Positions 1-9,091 of a DNA stretch of 64,000 nucleotides are shown piece after piece. This DNA is from Xylanibacillus composti (GTDB lineage Bacteria > Bacillota > Bacilli > Paenibacillales > K13). The stretch's first letter is position 1, and each line of letters opens with the position of its first letter. The stretch is from NCBI RefSeq assembly GCF_018403685.1, contig NZ_BOVK01000002.1:1-64000 (forward strand), in the 5' to 3' direction. The translations under genes and the position numbers were made by a program. The notes beneath the pieces were generated by a model. That model was not told the DNA's origin. It was given only the letters and a program-made list of their open reading frames with translations, and made no database searches.

Positions 1-92
1 GAGGCGGTCGCGCTTTTTGTGTGTTGTTTGCTCGTCATTTTCTGCTGATCGTTTATGTGCTGTTTCTTGTAGGGGATCGCCGCATGAACGGA

Positions 93-134
93 ACGGAGGG
101 CAAGTCCTACGATTTTGCAGGCATTGCCCTCCGT
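93..134. repeat. 11-bp inverted repeat (hairpin)
   Basis: Two perfectly complementary 11-base arms (ACGGAGGGCAA at 93-103 and its complement at 124-134) flank a 20-base loop. No T-run follows on either strand, so it is not a good intrinsic terminator. It lies 3' of the minus-strand membrane-protein gene and in otherwise empty sequence; bases 1-221 hold no gene that I can support. A T-run at about 16-20 could be the tail of a terminator of a gene that ends before the window. Confidence 0.4.
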
Positions 135-221
135 ATCGAGTTCAGTCCTTATGAAAATAGTTGCGGCAGGGTATAAAACCTTTTTTATCTATTCTGTCCA
201 CGTCAACACCAGTCAGGCTAG

Positions 222-767
222 CTATGCCCGATAATAGGAAACGTCCGAGTGTTGCAGTTTGATCCAGGTGCTGCTCCCTTCCTGCGGCTTGCTGCGATAG
301 CACAACGTCATAAGTGTCGGGAGATGAAGGATTATAAATGTACAGCATATAGAGGCAACCGCATCCAGCGGAAACCAGATGAAGACACTACCAATCAAGA
401 ATACGCCGGCCAGAAAAGCATGTATCTCGATATTTCTATAACTTGCATACAGCACCGGTTGCTGCGGTACAAGGCCGACAAAAGGAAAACGGAAGGAGAC
501 GGACCATCGGCTTGCTAATGTAGGATGCATCCAATGAAGAGCCGTCCTTTTGAAGACGAACTGCAGCGCACGTACGACAGCCAGAACCAATACGCAGCTT
601 CCGAATGGCTCACGGGTGAACAGGAACATCAGACATCCCGTAAGCAATAGTATGTAAGAGGCCTTCATCAAGGAAGAAATGCGAATTCTTTTTAACAAGG
701 TATATTGATAGATGCTCGATTGATCCGTTAATTGTTTGGGATTCACTTTGCTTCTCTCCATGTTCAA
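222..767 (-). CDS. hypothetical membrane protein
   Basis: I do not recognise this 181-residue protein. It has three or four hydrophobic stretches (about residues 31-50, 53-70, 113-133 and 135-155) separated by basic loops, as expected of a small integral membrane protein. The frame opens with TTG; an in-frame ATG two codons later is an equally possible start, and neither has a strong ribosome binding site. It runs against the whole neighbouring + strand gene series and has no B. subtilis counterpart at this position that I know of. The hydrophobic pattern and length argue for a real gene, but the weak start keeps confidence moderate. Confidence 0.5.
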   Translation of the reverse strand: MNMERSKVNPKQLTDQSSIYQYTLLKRIRISSLMKASYILLLTGCLMFLFTREPFGSCVLVLAVVRALQFVFKRTALHWMHPTLASRWSVSFRFPFVGLVPQQPVLYASYRNIEIHAFLAGVFLIGSVFIWFPLDAVASICCTFIILHLPTLMTLCYRSKPQEGSSTWIKLQHSDVSYYRA

Positions 768-922
768 TCTTGTCTGATCCAGGCCGTATATTGAACAACC
801 GCGGGAATATACAGCTACTTATGTTCGTGCAGCATGTCGATCATCATCTACCCGCAGCCTTAAATCTGTCTCGAAATCGTTTCTCCTGCATCTAAAATAC
901 TTGTACAATGAGAGAAGAACCA

Positions 923-952
923 GTTTAAGAGGTAGAAAGTTGAGACATACTA
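923..952 (+). promoter_or_regulatory. sigma-F/sigma-G-like promoter of gin
   Basis: GTTTA (923-927), an 18-base spacer and CATACTA (946-952) match the forespore sigma-G pattern (-35 GHATR-like, -10 CATAMTA) and partly the sigma-F -10. The start codon of gin lies 31 bases downstream. In B. subtilis csfB is a forespore gene, which fits. Confidence 0.4.
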
Positions 953-982
953 GGACTAAAAAGCAAGAAGGTGGTATGGTAG

Positions 983-1168
983 ATGGAAAGCCAAGAACAA
1001 GTCCAGTGCATCATATGCAGTCAATTGAAAAGGGATGGCATTCATATTTGCACCAGCTTTATATGTACCGACTGCGAGAGTGAGCTCGTCCGTACGGACG
1101 TGCTAGATGATAAATATTCGTTTTTTATCAAGCAAATGCGTCAAATTGTATTGAAAAAGAACGCATAG
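983..1168 (+). CDS. gin: anti-sigma-G factor Gin (CsfB)
   Basis: Small cytoplasmic inhibitor that binds sigma-G in the forespore and prevents its premature activity; family members also restrain sigma-E. The 61-residue product has the diagnostic zinc-ribbon layout: CxxC at C9/C12, then CxxCE at C28/C31, followed by a short acidic and basic tail. The ATG at 983 has AAGGTGGT seven bases upstream, so the longer overlapping frame starting at 901 is rejected. A sigma-F/G-like promoter precedes it and a terminator follows at 1183. In B. subtilis csfB also lies upstream of the yaaO-tmk group. Family length and cysteine spacing make the call secure. Confidence 0.88.
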   Translation: MESQEQVQCIICSQLKRDGIHICTSFICTDCESELVRTDVLDDKYSFFIKQMRQIVLKKNA

Positions 1169-1182
1169 TGCCCGCTTCTACT

Positions 1183-1222
1183 ACAACAGCCTTCCTTCGA
1201 ATAGGAAGGTTGTTTCATTTTT
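1183..1222 (+). terminator. intrinsic terminator after gin
   Basis: A GC-containing stem (ACAGCCTTCC pairing with GGAAGGTTGT) is followed by a T-rich run. It separates the gin transcript from yaaO. Confidence 0.75.
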
Positions 1223-1301
1223 GATATAGTATTAGTATCATAGCGGTGAATGCCGGTTTGCGTCAACACGCACTTCACAAGAAGGGAAGGCACATAGCAG
1301 G

Positions 1302-2864
1302 ATGAATCAACATCGGGCCCCCATTTACGAGAAATTGCAGGAATATGTGAAATCGAGTCCGGTGAGCTTCCATATCCCGGGACACAAACGCAGAGCATGG
1401 TCCCAAGAGGGATGGTTGAAGGACTGGTTTCTTGGAGATGTGACAGAAATTACGGGAATGGATGACCTGCATGCGCCTGAGGAAATGATAAAAGAAGCGG
1501 AAGAACTGGCCGCAGAATGCTTCGGTGCGGAACAAACGTTTTTTCTGGTTGGGGGAAGTACATCCGGGAACTTGGCGCTGATCCTGTCTGTTTGTCAACC
1601 AGGGGATGTGGTGTTAGTCGATCGACACGCCCATAAGTCGGTCCTGCACGGTCTGATGCTGGCTAGAGCGAAGGCTGTTTTCCTGCCTGTAGCGATAGAT
1701 CCCATGAGTGGATTACCTATGGGCACGAGCCCGGCAATCCTTGCGAGGGCTCTGGAACGTTATCCGGTTGCGAAAGCCGTTGTGCTGACCTGTCCCAATT
1801 ATTATGGCATTGGCCCGGATATCGAGGCAATTGCCTCGCTGTCTAGGAATGCTTCCATTCCGCTTTTGATTGATGAAGCACACGGAGTACATTTCGGCTT
1901 CCACGAAAAACTGCCGATGTCTGCCATTCGGCAAGGAGCAGATGCTGTTGTGCAGTCGGCTCACAAAATGGGAGGCGGACTGACTATGGGAGGATTCCTG
2001 CACTTGCGCGGGGATCGCGTTGATCCAGCTAGAGTGCGCCAATGCTTGTCCATGGTACAGACCTCAAGTCCTTCCTATCCTATTCTCGCCTCGCTTGACG
2101 CATTTCGCAAGCATTGGGCCGCAGATGGAAGCAGAATGATTCAACAAGGGCTCGACGCCGTACTTAGCTTCCGACTGAGCATGCAAGCATTGCCCCGATT
2201 TGCCGTAACAGATATGGTGCAACATGCGCTGTTGCAGTCGGGAGATGCATGGAAGCGGAAAGTCGATCCATTCAAGCTATATATTTTTGATCGGACGGGG
2301 GAGCTGGACGGCTATACCCTGCAAGCACGGCTCGAGCAGCACAACTGCATGATCGAAATGGCTGATCCGCGTGGTGTGCTGCTGGTCTTCACATACGCGT
2401 CAACTAAGGAAGATGCGCAGCAGTTGTTCGGCGCATTTGGCAAATGCGCGGAAATCTCCTTAATCGACAGAGAGACGCGGCCAATTGGAAACGAGCAACA
2501 AGTTGGCATGGATGACGCAAAAAATGCACAGTCACTTTCAGACGGGGAAGGATGGAGCCCCAGTGAGTTAGAAAGCGCGTCAAGCATAAGCGATCCCGTC
2601 GACTTGGCAGACTGGCAACTCCCGTCCCAAACTGAGCTTGTTCCATTGGAACAGGCGAAGGGCAGAAAAATGGCTGAAATGATCATACCTTATCCCCCTG
2701 GCATTCCGTTGGTTTGCAAGGGAGAGAGGCTGACAGACCAATTATGGATGCAAGCGATCCGGCTTCGTGATGCAGGCGCGCGATTTCAAGGAACCGAGGA
2801 CAGCAAGCTTGCCTCCGTGCGAGTTATCGTGGAAGGTTTACAGGAGATTGGAGAGAGACGATAG
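1302..2864 (+). CDS. yaaO: PLP-dependent Orn/Lys/Arg decarboxylase-family protein (YaaO-like)
   Basis: Fold-type I PLP enzyme of the basic amino-acid decarboxylase group; the substrate cannot be told from sequence. Signature parts are FHIPGHK (23-29), DEAHG (191-195, PLP-ring aspartate) and SAHKMGGG with the Schiff-base lysine at K222. The C-terminal small domain follows a linker of about 60 residues (380-440) rich in Ser, Glu and Asp that looks poorly conserved. ATG at 1302 fits the length of the family (about 480-520). The stop codon abuts the ATG of tmk, so the two are probably co-transcribed, as yaaO and tmk are neighbours in B. subtilis. Decarboxylation of arginine or lysine is the default guess. 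Confidence 0.85.
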   Translation: MNQHRAPIYEKLQEYVKSSPVSFHIPGHKRRAWSQEGWLKDWFLGDVTEITGMDDLHAPEEMIKEAEELAAECFGAEQTFFLVGGSTSGNLALILSVCQPGDVVLVDRHAHKSVLHGLMLARAKAVFLPVAIDPMSGLPMGTSPAILARALERYPVAKAVVLTCPNYYGIGPDIEAIASLSRNASIPLLIDEAHGVHFGFHEKLPMSAIRQGADAVVQSAHKMGGGLTMGGFLHLRGDRVDPARVRQCLSMVQTSSPSYPILASLDAFRKHWAADGSRMIQQGLDAVLSFRLSMQALPRFAVTDMVQHALLQSGDAWKRKVDPFKLYIFDRTGELDGYTLQARLEQHNCMIEMADPRGVLLVFTYASTKEDAQQLFGAFGKCAEISLIDRETRPIGNEQQVGMDDAKNAQSLSDGEGWSPSELESASSISDPVDLADWQLPSQTELVPLEQAKGRKMAEMIIPYPPGIPLVCKGERLTDQLWMQAIRLRDAGARFQGTEDSKLASVRVIVEGLQEIGERR

Positions 2865-3512
2865 ATGAACCATAATGGATTTATTACTTTTGAAGGCGGA
2901 GAAGGTTCAGGGAAGACCACTTTGATTCAGGCGGTTGCCCGGCACTTTGAGCTGAAGGGACAACGTGTAGTGGCCACGAGAGAACCTGGCGGGATTGACA
3001 TTGCCGAACAAATCCGCGAGATTATTTTGAACCGGTCGAATACGGCGATGGACGGAAGGACTGAGGCGCTGCTTTATGCAGCGGCAAGGCGCCAGCATTG
3101 GGTGGAGCGAATCAAGCCTGCGCTGGAACGGGGCGAATTGGTGCTGTGCGACCGATTCATCGATAGTTCGTTGGCCTATCAAGGATACGCTCGCGGATTG
3201 GGTGTGGATGAAGTCTATGAGATTAACCAATTTGCCACCGAAGGAGTGCTGCCTTCTCTAACGCTTTGGTTGGATTTGGATCCCGAGGCAGGGCTTGCTC
3301 GCATCGCGAACAATGAACAGCGTGAAGTGAACCGGCTGGACTTGGAAAGGCTGGACTTCCATGAGCGCATTCGCCAGGGGTACCGCCTGCTTGCAGAACG
3401 ATTTCCGGAAAGGATTTGCCGGATTCATGCCGATCAACCCGTAGAGCAGCTGAAGGACGAGGCAATAGCGCTTATCGAAAAAAAATGGAACGGGCCAATT
3501 GTCGAGAGATAA
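2865..3512 (+). CDS. tmk: thymidylate kinase
   Basis: Phosphorylates dTMP to dTDP with ATP in the cytoplasm, the step that commits thymidylate to dTTP. The 215-residue protein carries the P-loop GGEGSGKT (11-18), the TREPGG substrate loop (38-43), the DR(F) motif at D96-R97 with the following SSLAYQG, and a basic LID segment around 150-165. Length is normal for bacterial Tmk. It begins immediately at the stop of yaaO and ends before a 126-base gap that carries a possible promoter for the next group of genes. Confidence 0.96.
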   Translation: MNHNGFITFEGGEGSGKTTLIQAVARHFELKGQRVVATREPGGIDIAEQIREIILNRSNTAMDGRTEALLYAAARRQHWVERIKPALERGELVLCDRFIDSSLAYQGYARGLGVDEVYEINQFATEGVLPSLTLWLDLDPEAGLARIANNEQREVNRLDLERLDFHERIRQGYRLLAERFPERICRIHADQPVEQLKDEAIALIEKKWNGPIVER

Positions 3513-3541
3513 AGAACCTATCATCTTTGTCCGACATATTG

Positions 3542-3547
3542 TATAAT
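3542..3547 (+). promoter_or_regulatory. possible -10 element upstream of darA
   Basis: A perfect TATAAT lies in the 126-base gap between tmk and darA, about 92 bases before the darA start. No convincing -35 hexamer sits at 16-18 bases, so this is only a candidate. Confidence 0.25.
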
Positions 3548-3560
3548 GAATGATACATGA

Positions 3561-3968
<408 letters not shown>

Positions 3969-4024
3969 CAACAGCGTTAAGTATTACGCCTATTGCAGGC
4001 TAAGCGGGCAAGGAGTAGATTGCA

Positions 4025-4471
4025 GTGAAGATTAACCCTGGTTGGCGTTCGACGATTAACGAGCTTAAGCGGACGGAGCAAGCATTGTCGCAGACGAGCA
4101 GTCCAAGAGGCTTTTCCGATATGATGCAGCAGCAGCAGGAACGGGCAACGGAGGAACAGCTAAAGCGCAGGATTGAGGAAATTCGCCAACAGGGAGAGCG
4201 GCTGGCCAAGTCGATGACGGTTCGCGAGCTGCGAGCATATAAAACCATGATCCGCGCCTTCTTGGAGGAAACTGCCCGCCGCGGCGTTCACTTGAAGGAA
4301 ACCCGCGGTTGGGACAGACGCGGCCGTGGCAAGCGCTATCGCATTCTAGAGGATATCGACAGGCATCTGCTGGAGCTGGCTGACGATATGCTGGAGCGGG
4401 AAGAAGGCCAGGTTGATCTGTTGAGACGCATCGGGGAAATTCAAGGACTATTGATTAATGTATTTTTCTAA
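4025..4471 (+). CDS. yaaR: YaaR family protein (DUF327)
   Basis: Function unknown. The 148-residue, strongly charged and mostly helical protein has Gln-rich and Arg/Glu-rich stretches (35-75) that suggest coiled coil, and the family ending 'IGEIQGLLINVFF'. The GTG start at 4025 is chosen because AAGGAG lies ten bases upstream. It sits between darA and holB exactly as in B. subtilis and is followed by holB after 22 bases, so the three genes are probably one transcript. No membrane segment or signal peptide is visible. Confidence 0.85.
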   Translation: MKINPGWRSTINELKRTEQALSQTSSPRGFSDMMQQQQERATEEQLKRRIEEIRQQGERLAKSMTVRELRAYKTMIRAFLEETARRGVHLKETRGWDRRGRGKRYRILEDIDRHLLELADDMLEREEGQVDLLRRIGEIQGLLINVFF

Positions 4472-4493
4472 GCAATAGAACGGAGTCGAAATC

Positions 4494-5477
4494 ATGGCTT
4501 TTCAACATGTATATGGGCAACAGCAAGCCAAGAAGATGCTGCTCACGGCCTTGAATCGGGATTCGTTGTCGCATGCCTACCTCTTCGCAGGACCACGAGG
4601 AACAGGCAAGAAGGCGATGGCATTAGCCCTGGCTCAGGCCGTGATGTGTTTATCCCGGCTGGAGGACGGCGATGCATGCGGCCACTGCGTCGAGTGCCGC
4701 AAGGTAGAGCATATGAATCATCCGAATGTGCTGTGGGTGGAGCCGGATGGGGCCTCCGTCAAGATTGCGCAGATCCGTCAGCTGCAGCAAGATCTGGCCT
4801 ACCAGGCATCGCGCGGTCAGCGCAAAGTATATATGATCGGACAAGCTGAGCGAATGACGGCTGAAGCTGCCAACAGCCTGCTCAAATTTCTGGAGGAGCC
4901 GTTCTCGCCAACATTGGCCGTCCTGCTGACCGATCATGTGCAAGCCTTGCTCCCAACCATCCTGTCCAGAGTTCAGCTTGTTCCCTTCGTTCCGTTAGCG
5001 AAGGAAGCGATGCTTGAAGCGATGCTTGCTGAAGGGGCAGATCCTGTTCTCAGCCGTGCAGCCGTTCATGTAACTTCCGGCTTGGAAGCGGCGAGGACAA
5101 TTATCCAATTAAATGCGTTTGCAGAAATTAGAAACCTAGTGATACAATTAGGGCAGGAGTGTCTGACGCACTGGGCATCTGCTCAGCTGACTATTCATCA
5201 GAAGGTGTTGAAGCCTCCGGTTGCGGAGCAGTTAGATCTCTTTTTAGACTTACTCACCTTATGGTTTAAGGATATGATTCAGTATCAGCTTGGCCGCAAG
5301 GAACAGGCGGTGTTTCCAGACCAGGAAGCATGGCTGGCCAAACAAGCATTTTTGCGCGGACCCGATCAATGGGTGGCTTGTATGGAAGCCGCTGTCGATG
5401 CGAAAAAGCGGATTCGCGCGAATGTGAATCCGGCCTTGGCATTGGAGCAGCTGGCTGTCCGCGTTCAGGGGGGGTAG
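4494..5477 (+). CDS. holB: DNA polymerase III subunit delta'
   Basis: Clamp-loader subunit that helps load the beta sliding clamp on DNA. The 327-residue protein has an AAA+ fold: the P-loop region GPRGTGKKAM near residue 34, a four-cysteine zinc module (CLSRLEDGDACGHCVEC, about 52-68), and sensor-type segments NSLLKFLEEP and SRVQLVPF. The C-terminal third is the helical collar domain. The stop codon is one base before the ricT start, so translation of the two is probably coupled. This order (yaaR, holB, yaaT) is conserved in Bacillales. Confidence 0.93.
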   Translation: MAFQHVYGQQQAKKMLLTALNRDSLSHAYLFAGPRGTGKKAMALALAQAVMCLSRLEDGDACGHCVECRKVEHMNHPNVLWVEPDGASVKIAQIRQLQQDLAYQASRGQRKVYMIGQAERMTAEAANSLLKFLEEPFSPTLAVLLTDHVQALLPTILSRVQLVPFVPLAKEAMLEAMLAEGADPVLSRAAVHVTSGLEAARTIIQLNAFAEIRNLVIQLGQECLTHWASAQLTIHQKVLKPPVAEQLDLFLDLLTLWFKDMIQYQLGRKEQAVFPDQEAWLAKQAFLRGPDQWVACMEAAVDAKKRIRANVNPALALEQLAVRVQGG

Positions 5478-5478
5478 C

Positions 5479-6282
5479 ATGTATTCGGTTGTAGGCGTAA
5501 GATTTAAGAAAGCAGGCAAAATATATTATTTCGATCCGATCGAATTGCCGATAGAGCAAGAACACCACGTCATTGTCGAGACAGCCAGAGGGATTGAATA
5601 TGGTCGCGTTGTGATCGGGAAGAAGCTGGTGGACGATGCGGATGTCGTTCTTCCTCTGAAGAAAGTAATCCGTATTGCGGACCAGAAGGATGCTGACGTG
5701 GTGGAGCAGAACAAGAAGGCGGCAGGAGATGCCTTCCAAATCTGTTTGGAGAAGATCAAGCAGCACAAGCTGGAAATGAAGCTGGTCGATGTAGAGTACA
5801 CATTCGATCGCAACAAAGTGATCTTCTACTTTACTGCTGACGGCCGTGTGGATTTCCGGGAATTGGTCAAGGATCTGGCCAGCGTATTTCGGACACGCAT
5901 TGAACTTCGGCAAATCGGAGTCAGGGATGAAGCGAAGATGCTTGGCGGCATCGGTCCCTGCGGTAGAACCTTATGCTGTTCCACTTGGCTCGGCGATTTC
6001 GAGCCGGTCTCCATCAAGATGGCGAAGGATCAGAATTTGTCCCTGAATCCGACCAAGATCTCAGGACTTTGCGGGCGCCTCATGTGCTGTCTGAAGTACG
6101 AGCACGATAATTACGAAAGCGCCAAGGAAGAATGGCCTGAAGTTGGAAGCTCCGTCATGACAACAGATGGGGAAGGCCGCGTGACTGCACTGATTGTGGA
6201 AGAACGTCTCGTGCAGGTCAAGAACAAGGAAACCGGCAAGACAAAGAGATATTCACTGGATGATGTAGCATTGCAAGTATAG
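5479..6282 (+). CDS. ricT: RicT (YaaT), PSP1-domain regulator of RNase Y
   Basis: Subunit of the Ric (RicA-RicF-RicT) complex, which in B. subtilis carries iron-sulfur clusters, works with RNase Y in mRNA maturation, and is needed for competence, biofilm formation and sporulation. The 267-residue product is a PSP1-domain protein; its cysteine-rich centre has GPCGRTLCCSTW and SGLCGRLMCCLKYE (about 157-202), which give six cysteines suited to Fe-S binding. The C-terminus has a short SH3-like segment (VGSSVMTTDGEGRV). It begins one base after the holB stop. A gap of about 150 bases with no obvious feature separates it from yabA. Confidence 0.92.
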   Translation: MYSVVGVRFKKAGKIYYFDPIELPIEQEHHVIVETARGIEYGRVVIGKKLVDDADVVLPLKKVIRIADQKDADVVEQNKKAAGDAFQICLEKIKQHKLEMKLVDVEYTFDRNKVIFYFTADGRVDFRELVKDLASVFRTRIELRQIGVRDEAKMLGGIGPCGRTLCCSTWLGDFEPVSIKMAKDQNLSLNPTKISGLCGRLMCCLKYEHDNYESAKEEWPEVGSSVMTTDGEGRVTALIVEERLVQVKNKETGKTKRYSLDDVALQV

Positions 6283-6430
6283 CGTGCAGGAGAAGGCAAT
6301 TTCATCAGGTCCAAACATTCCGGGTCAGCCACGATTTGCAAGTTGCGGTATGGTTAGGCGAAATCGCTGGTTATGAAGTTGCCTTGGCAGTGCAAATCTA
6401 AGAATAGCCGTGGTTGCTTGGGGTGAAAGT

Positions 6431-6796
6431 GTGGAGAGAAACGAAGAGCTGTACAGACAAGTGCATGAACTGGAAGATCGCATGAATGAAGCACTCGGGG
6501 AAATTGGCCAGGTCAAAAAGAATGTCATCCTTCTGCTCGAAGAGAACAAGCGTCTGGCCATTGAAAATCAACAGCTTCGGAAGCTGTTGAAGCATGACGC
6601 GCACCAGGCTGACAAAGTCGGGGAGGCGCAGCATCCGAAGGAAGAGGAAGCGCAAACGGCTGTTCCCACTCCGGGAGAAGGTTATGACAACCTGGCTAGG
6701 CTGTACCACGAAGGTTTCCACATCTGCAATGTGTATTACGGTCATTTGCGGACAGAAGGCGACTGCTTGTTCTGTTTGTCATTTCTGAATAAATAA
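6431..6796 (+). CDS. yabA: replication initiation control protein YabA
   Basis: Negative regulator of chromosome replication: in B. subtilis it binds DnaA and the beta clamp DnaN and limits re-initiation. The predicted 121-residue protein has an N-terminal leucine-rich coiled coil (about 1-55), a variable linker and a C-terminal zinc module with HEGFHIC and CLFC. The GTG at 6431 is preferred over the earlier in-frame GTG at 6410 because GGGGTG lies at a suitable distance and because the product then matches the family length (119 in B. subtilis). A terminator-like hairpin follows. Confidence 0.9.
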   Translation: MERNEELYRQVHELEDRMNEALGEIGQVKKNVILLLEENKRLAIENQQLRKLLKHDAHQADKVGEAQHPKEEEAQTAVPTPGEGYDNLARLYHEGFHICNVYYGHLRTEGDCLFCLSFLNK

Positions 6797-6802
6797 GGTG
6801 AG

Positions 6803-6840
6803 AAGCCGCAGGGACGCGATTCCTGCGGCTTTCGGATTTC
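6803..6840 (+). terminator. terminator-like hairpin between yabA and yabB
   Basis: A ten-base stem (AAGCCGCAGG with its complement at 6822-6831) is followed by TTTCGGATTT. The weak T-run suggests partial rather than complete termination. Confidence 0.5.
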
Positions 6841-6862
6841 CAAAGGAGGATAGGCAATCGGC

Positions 6863-7639
6863 GTGATACAGGCTCAACCACCATTGCGTTCTGGGGAAAG
6901 GCTCGATGATCTGCTAACCCATCAACTGCGCATTATTCAAAGCAAGCAAGTATTCAGTTTTTCCATGGATGCGGTATTGCTCGCACGATTTTGCAAGGTG
7001 CCGGCCAAAGGCCGCATTCTGGATCTTTGTTCAGGGAACGGAGTCATTCCCCTTCTGCTTTCTACAAGGACGAAAGCCCGAATTACCGGCGTAGAGCTTC
7101 AAGAAAAGCTGTGGGATATGGCCCGCAGGAGTGTGGAGTGGAACAAGCTGCAGGAGCAAATCGAAATGGTATGTGCGGATGTGCGAGACTATTATAAAAC
7201 AACGGGCTACGGAACATTCGATCTGGTCACGATGAATCCGCCGTATATGCGGCCCGTAACAGGGGAAGCCAATGTGAATCCGCATGTGGCTGCGGCACGA
7301 CATGAGCTGAACGGGGGGCTGCATGAGCTGATCGCTGCCTGTGCGCGTCACTTGAAATCAGGGGGGAAAGCCAGCATCGTGCATCGCCCGGGACGGTTGG
7401 CCGACATTATGGAAGCCATGCGAAGCGTTCGCTTGGAGCCGAAGCGCATCCGATTCGTCCATCCGCGTGTAGGGGAAGAAGCCAACATGGTTCTGGTGGA
7501 AGCGACTCGGGATGGGAAACCGGATATTCGGCTTCTTCCGCCAGTCATCGTATACGGAGAGGACGGACAGTATACGAAGGAACTATGGGATATATATTAT
7601 GGAGAACAATCGTCGCTTACAGGAGGGGAGAATCCATGA
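6863..7639 (+). CDS. yabB: tRNA1(Val) (adenine-N6)-methyltransferase (YabB/TrmN6-like)
   Basis: Predicted SAM-dependent methyltransferase that modifies adenine 37 of tRNA-Val. In the 258-residue protein the SAM-binding motif ILDLCSGNGVIPLLL (about 53-67) is followed by the N6-adenine catalytic motif NPPYM (about 124-128). The start is a GTG at 6863 with AAGGAGGA thirteen bases upstream, a slightly long spacing. It overlaps rsmI by four bases (ATGA). B. subtilis has yazA (a GIY-YIG endonuclease) between yabB and rsmI; that gene is absent here. Confidence 0.87.
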   Translation: MIQAQPPLRSGERLDDLLTHQLRIIQSKQVFSFSMDAVLLARFCKVPAKGRILDLCSGNGVIPLLLSTRTKARITGVELQEKLWDMARRSVEWNKLQEQIEMVCADVRDYYKTTGYGTFDLVTMNPPYMRPVTGEANVNPHVAAARHELNGGLHELIAACARHLKSGGKASIVHRPGRLADIMEAMRSVRLEPKRIRFVHPRVGEEANMVLVEATRDGKPDIRLLPPVIVYGEDGQYTKELWDIYYGEQSSLTGGENP

Positions 7640-8532
7640 CAGGCATTCAAAGAAGCTTTGATGCAACGCGCCAGGAAGGAGCACTCTATGTAGTTGCGAC
7701 ACCTATTGGCAATTTGGAGGACATGACGTACCGGGCTGTGCGGATGCTGAAGGAAGCGGATTGGATCGCGGCGGAGGATACGCGTCAAACGCGCAAGCTG
7801 CTGACACATTTCGAAATCGAGGGCAAATTGGTAAGCTACCATGAACATAATCGCGAAGCAAGCGGCAAGGAACTCGTCAGGCGCATGGCTGCAGGAGAGG
7901 TGGTAGCCTTGGTAAGCGATGCCGGGCTTCCGGCCATCTCCGACCCGGGACACGATCTGGTGCGCAAAGCACTGGACCAGCACATCAAGGTTATACCGAT
8001 CCCTGGAGCGAATGCGGCATTGACCGCCTTGGTCGCTTCCGGATTGCCTACGGGCGAATTCAGCTTCTATGGATTCTTTCCAAGGGAGAAGAAACAGGCG
8101 GAACAGCTCTTGCAAAGGACACAGCACTATCCGGGAACGGCCATTTTCTATGAATCGCCCTACAGAGTGAAGCAAATGCTTGTACGTATTTATCAAAGCT
8201 GGGGGAACCGCCAAGCTGTACTCGCCAGGGAGCTGACCAAAAAATTCGAAGAATTCGCCAGAGGTTCGCTGGAAGAACTGCTTGTCTGGGTAGAGGAGAA
8301 GCCGCCGCAGGGCGAATATTGCGTGCTGGTTGAAGGCTGGAAGGAAGGGGATTCGGCTGCATGGTCAACAGCTTCTGAGCCAGAGTGGAAAAGCTGGTCC
8401 GTGGCGGAGCATGTGGCCAGGTACGAGGAGCAGGGATTGTCCCGCAAAGATGCCATGAAGAAGGCGGCAGGGGAGCGGGGAGTCACCAAGCGCGACATAT
8501 ACCGAGAGCTGTTGGAGCAGCTTCCTGAATAG
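7636..8532 (+). CDS. rsmI: 16S rRNA (cytidine-1402-2'-O)-methyltransferase
   Basis: Methylates the ribose of C1402 in 16S rRNA, in the decoding centre. The 298-residue product is a tetrapyrrole-methylase-fold protein with LYVVATPIGNLEDMTYRA near the N-terminus, AEDTRQTRKLL, the SDAGLPAISDPG loop and IPGANAALTALVASGLP. The ATG at 7636 overlaps the yabB stop (ATGA) and has AGGAGGGG eight bases upstream; the longer in-frame extension back to 7585 lies inside yabB and is not needed. The 247-base region to the end of abrB holds the abrB terminator. Confidence 0.94.
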   Translation: MTGIQRSFDATRQEGALYVVATPIGNLEDMTYRAVRMLKEADWIAAEDTRQTRKLLTHFEIEGKLVSYHEHNREASGKELVRRMAAGEVVALVSDAGLPAISDPGHDLVRKALDQHIKVIPIPGANAALTALVASGLPTGEFSFYGFFPREKKQAEQLLQRTQHYPGTAIFYESPYRVKQMLVRIYQSWGNRQAVLARELTKKFEEFARGSLEELLVWVEEKPPQGEYCVLVEGWKEGDSAAWSTASEPEWKSWSVAEHVARYEEQGLSRKDAMKKAAGERGVTKRDIYRELLEQLPE

Positions 8533-8674
8533 GCAGGCCGCAAGTGCCGGCCAACATTTCGGGTGATATTCGGCGGCGCAGCGTATTCGTAACATCGCCA
8601 ACAACCATGCTATAATGAATAGGGATACACGGACAAGGATATTCCTAGACTGGATGAAAGGGACCCCATTCAAT

Positions 8675-8718
8675 AAAAAAAAGTCCCCGTTCAACGCTCT
8701 ATACACGCAGATCGGGGA
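8675..8718 (-). terminator. probable abrB terminator
   Basis: Read on the minus strand, a CCCCG/CGGGG-type stem (8684-8689 with 8713-8718, long loop) is followed by eight T residues. It lies about 60 bases past the abrB stop. The long loop makes it weaker than the other terminators in the window. Confidence 0.45.
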
Positions 8719-8779
8719 TGATAAGGAGATATGAAAAGGTTAGAATTAACAATAGTTCTAATGCTATTATATACTATAT

Positions 8780-9046
8780 TTATTCGTTTGTCATGGAATT
8801 ATATAAATCTATTAATTCCTTGACAACTTCCTTGCTGATCATCTTGCCTTTGAAGTAGATCAGCTCTTCTGCATTGCCGGAGAAGATACAAGCAGGCTCA
8901 TATTTTTTCAAAATAATGCGCTCGCCATCCACATAAATTTCCAATGCGTCCTTCTCGCCAATGCCCAGCGTACGACGAAGCTCGATAGGAATAACAACGC
9001 GTCCCAGTTCGTCTACTTTTCTTACAATACCAGTTGATTTTAACAT
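8780..9046 (-). CDS. abrB: transition-state regulator AbrB
   Basis: DNA-binding global regulator that represses stationary-phase and sporulation genes during exponential growth. The 88-residue product has the N-terminal swapped-hairpin DNA-binding domain (MLKSTGIVRKVDELGRVVIPIELRRTLGI) and a C-terminal multimerisation region. ATG at 9046 is preceded by GAGAGGAG at nine bases. It is transcribed against its neighbours, as in B. subtilis, from a near-consensus sigma-A promoter (9110-9138), and an exact Spo0A heptamer lies between promoter and gene, the arrangement by which Spo0A~P shuts abrB off. SpoVT at 28.8 kb is a paralogous DNA-binding domain. Confidence 0.95.
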   Translation of the reverse strand: MLKSTGIVRKVDELGRVVIPIELRRTLGIGEKDALEIYVDGERIILKKYEPACIFSGNAEELIYFKGKMISKEVVKELIDLYNSMTNE

Positions 9047-9069
9047 AGATTACAGACTCCTCTCTATTT

Positions 9070-9091
9070 GTCATGATTCTCGTCATGATTC
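9070..9091. repeat. 10-bp direct repeat in the abrB leader
   Basis: GTCATGATTC occurs at 9070-9079 and again at 9082-9091, a 12-base period, in the untranslated leader of abrB and next to a Spo0A heptamer. Each copy contains the palindrome TCATGA. It could be a protein-binding site; no family can be named. Confidence 0.4.

Noticed and set aside
8731-8823. 30-codon hydrophobic + strand ORF between rsmI and the abrB 3' end
   Set aside because: Its AAGGAG is only two bases from the ATG, and most of the frame overlaps abrB antisense; too little to call a gene.
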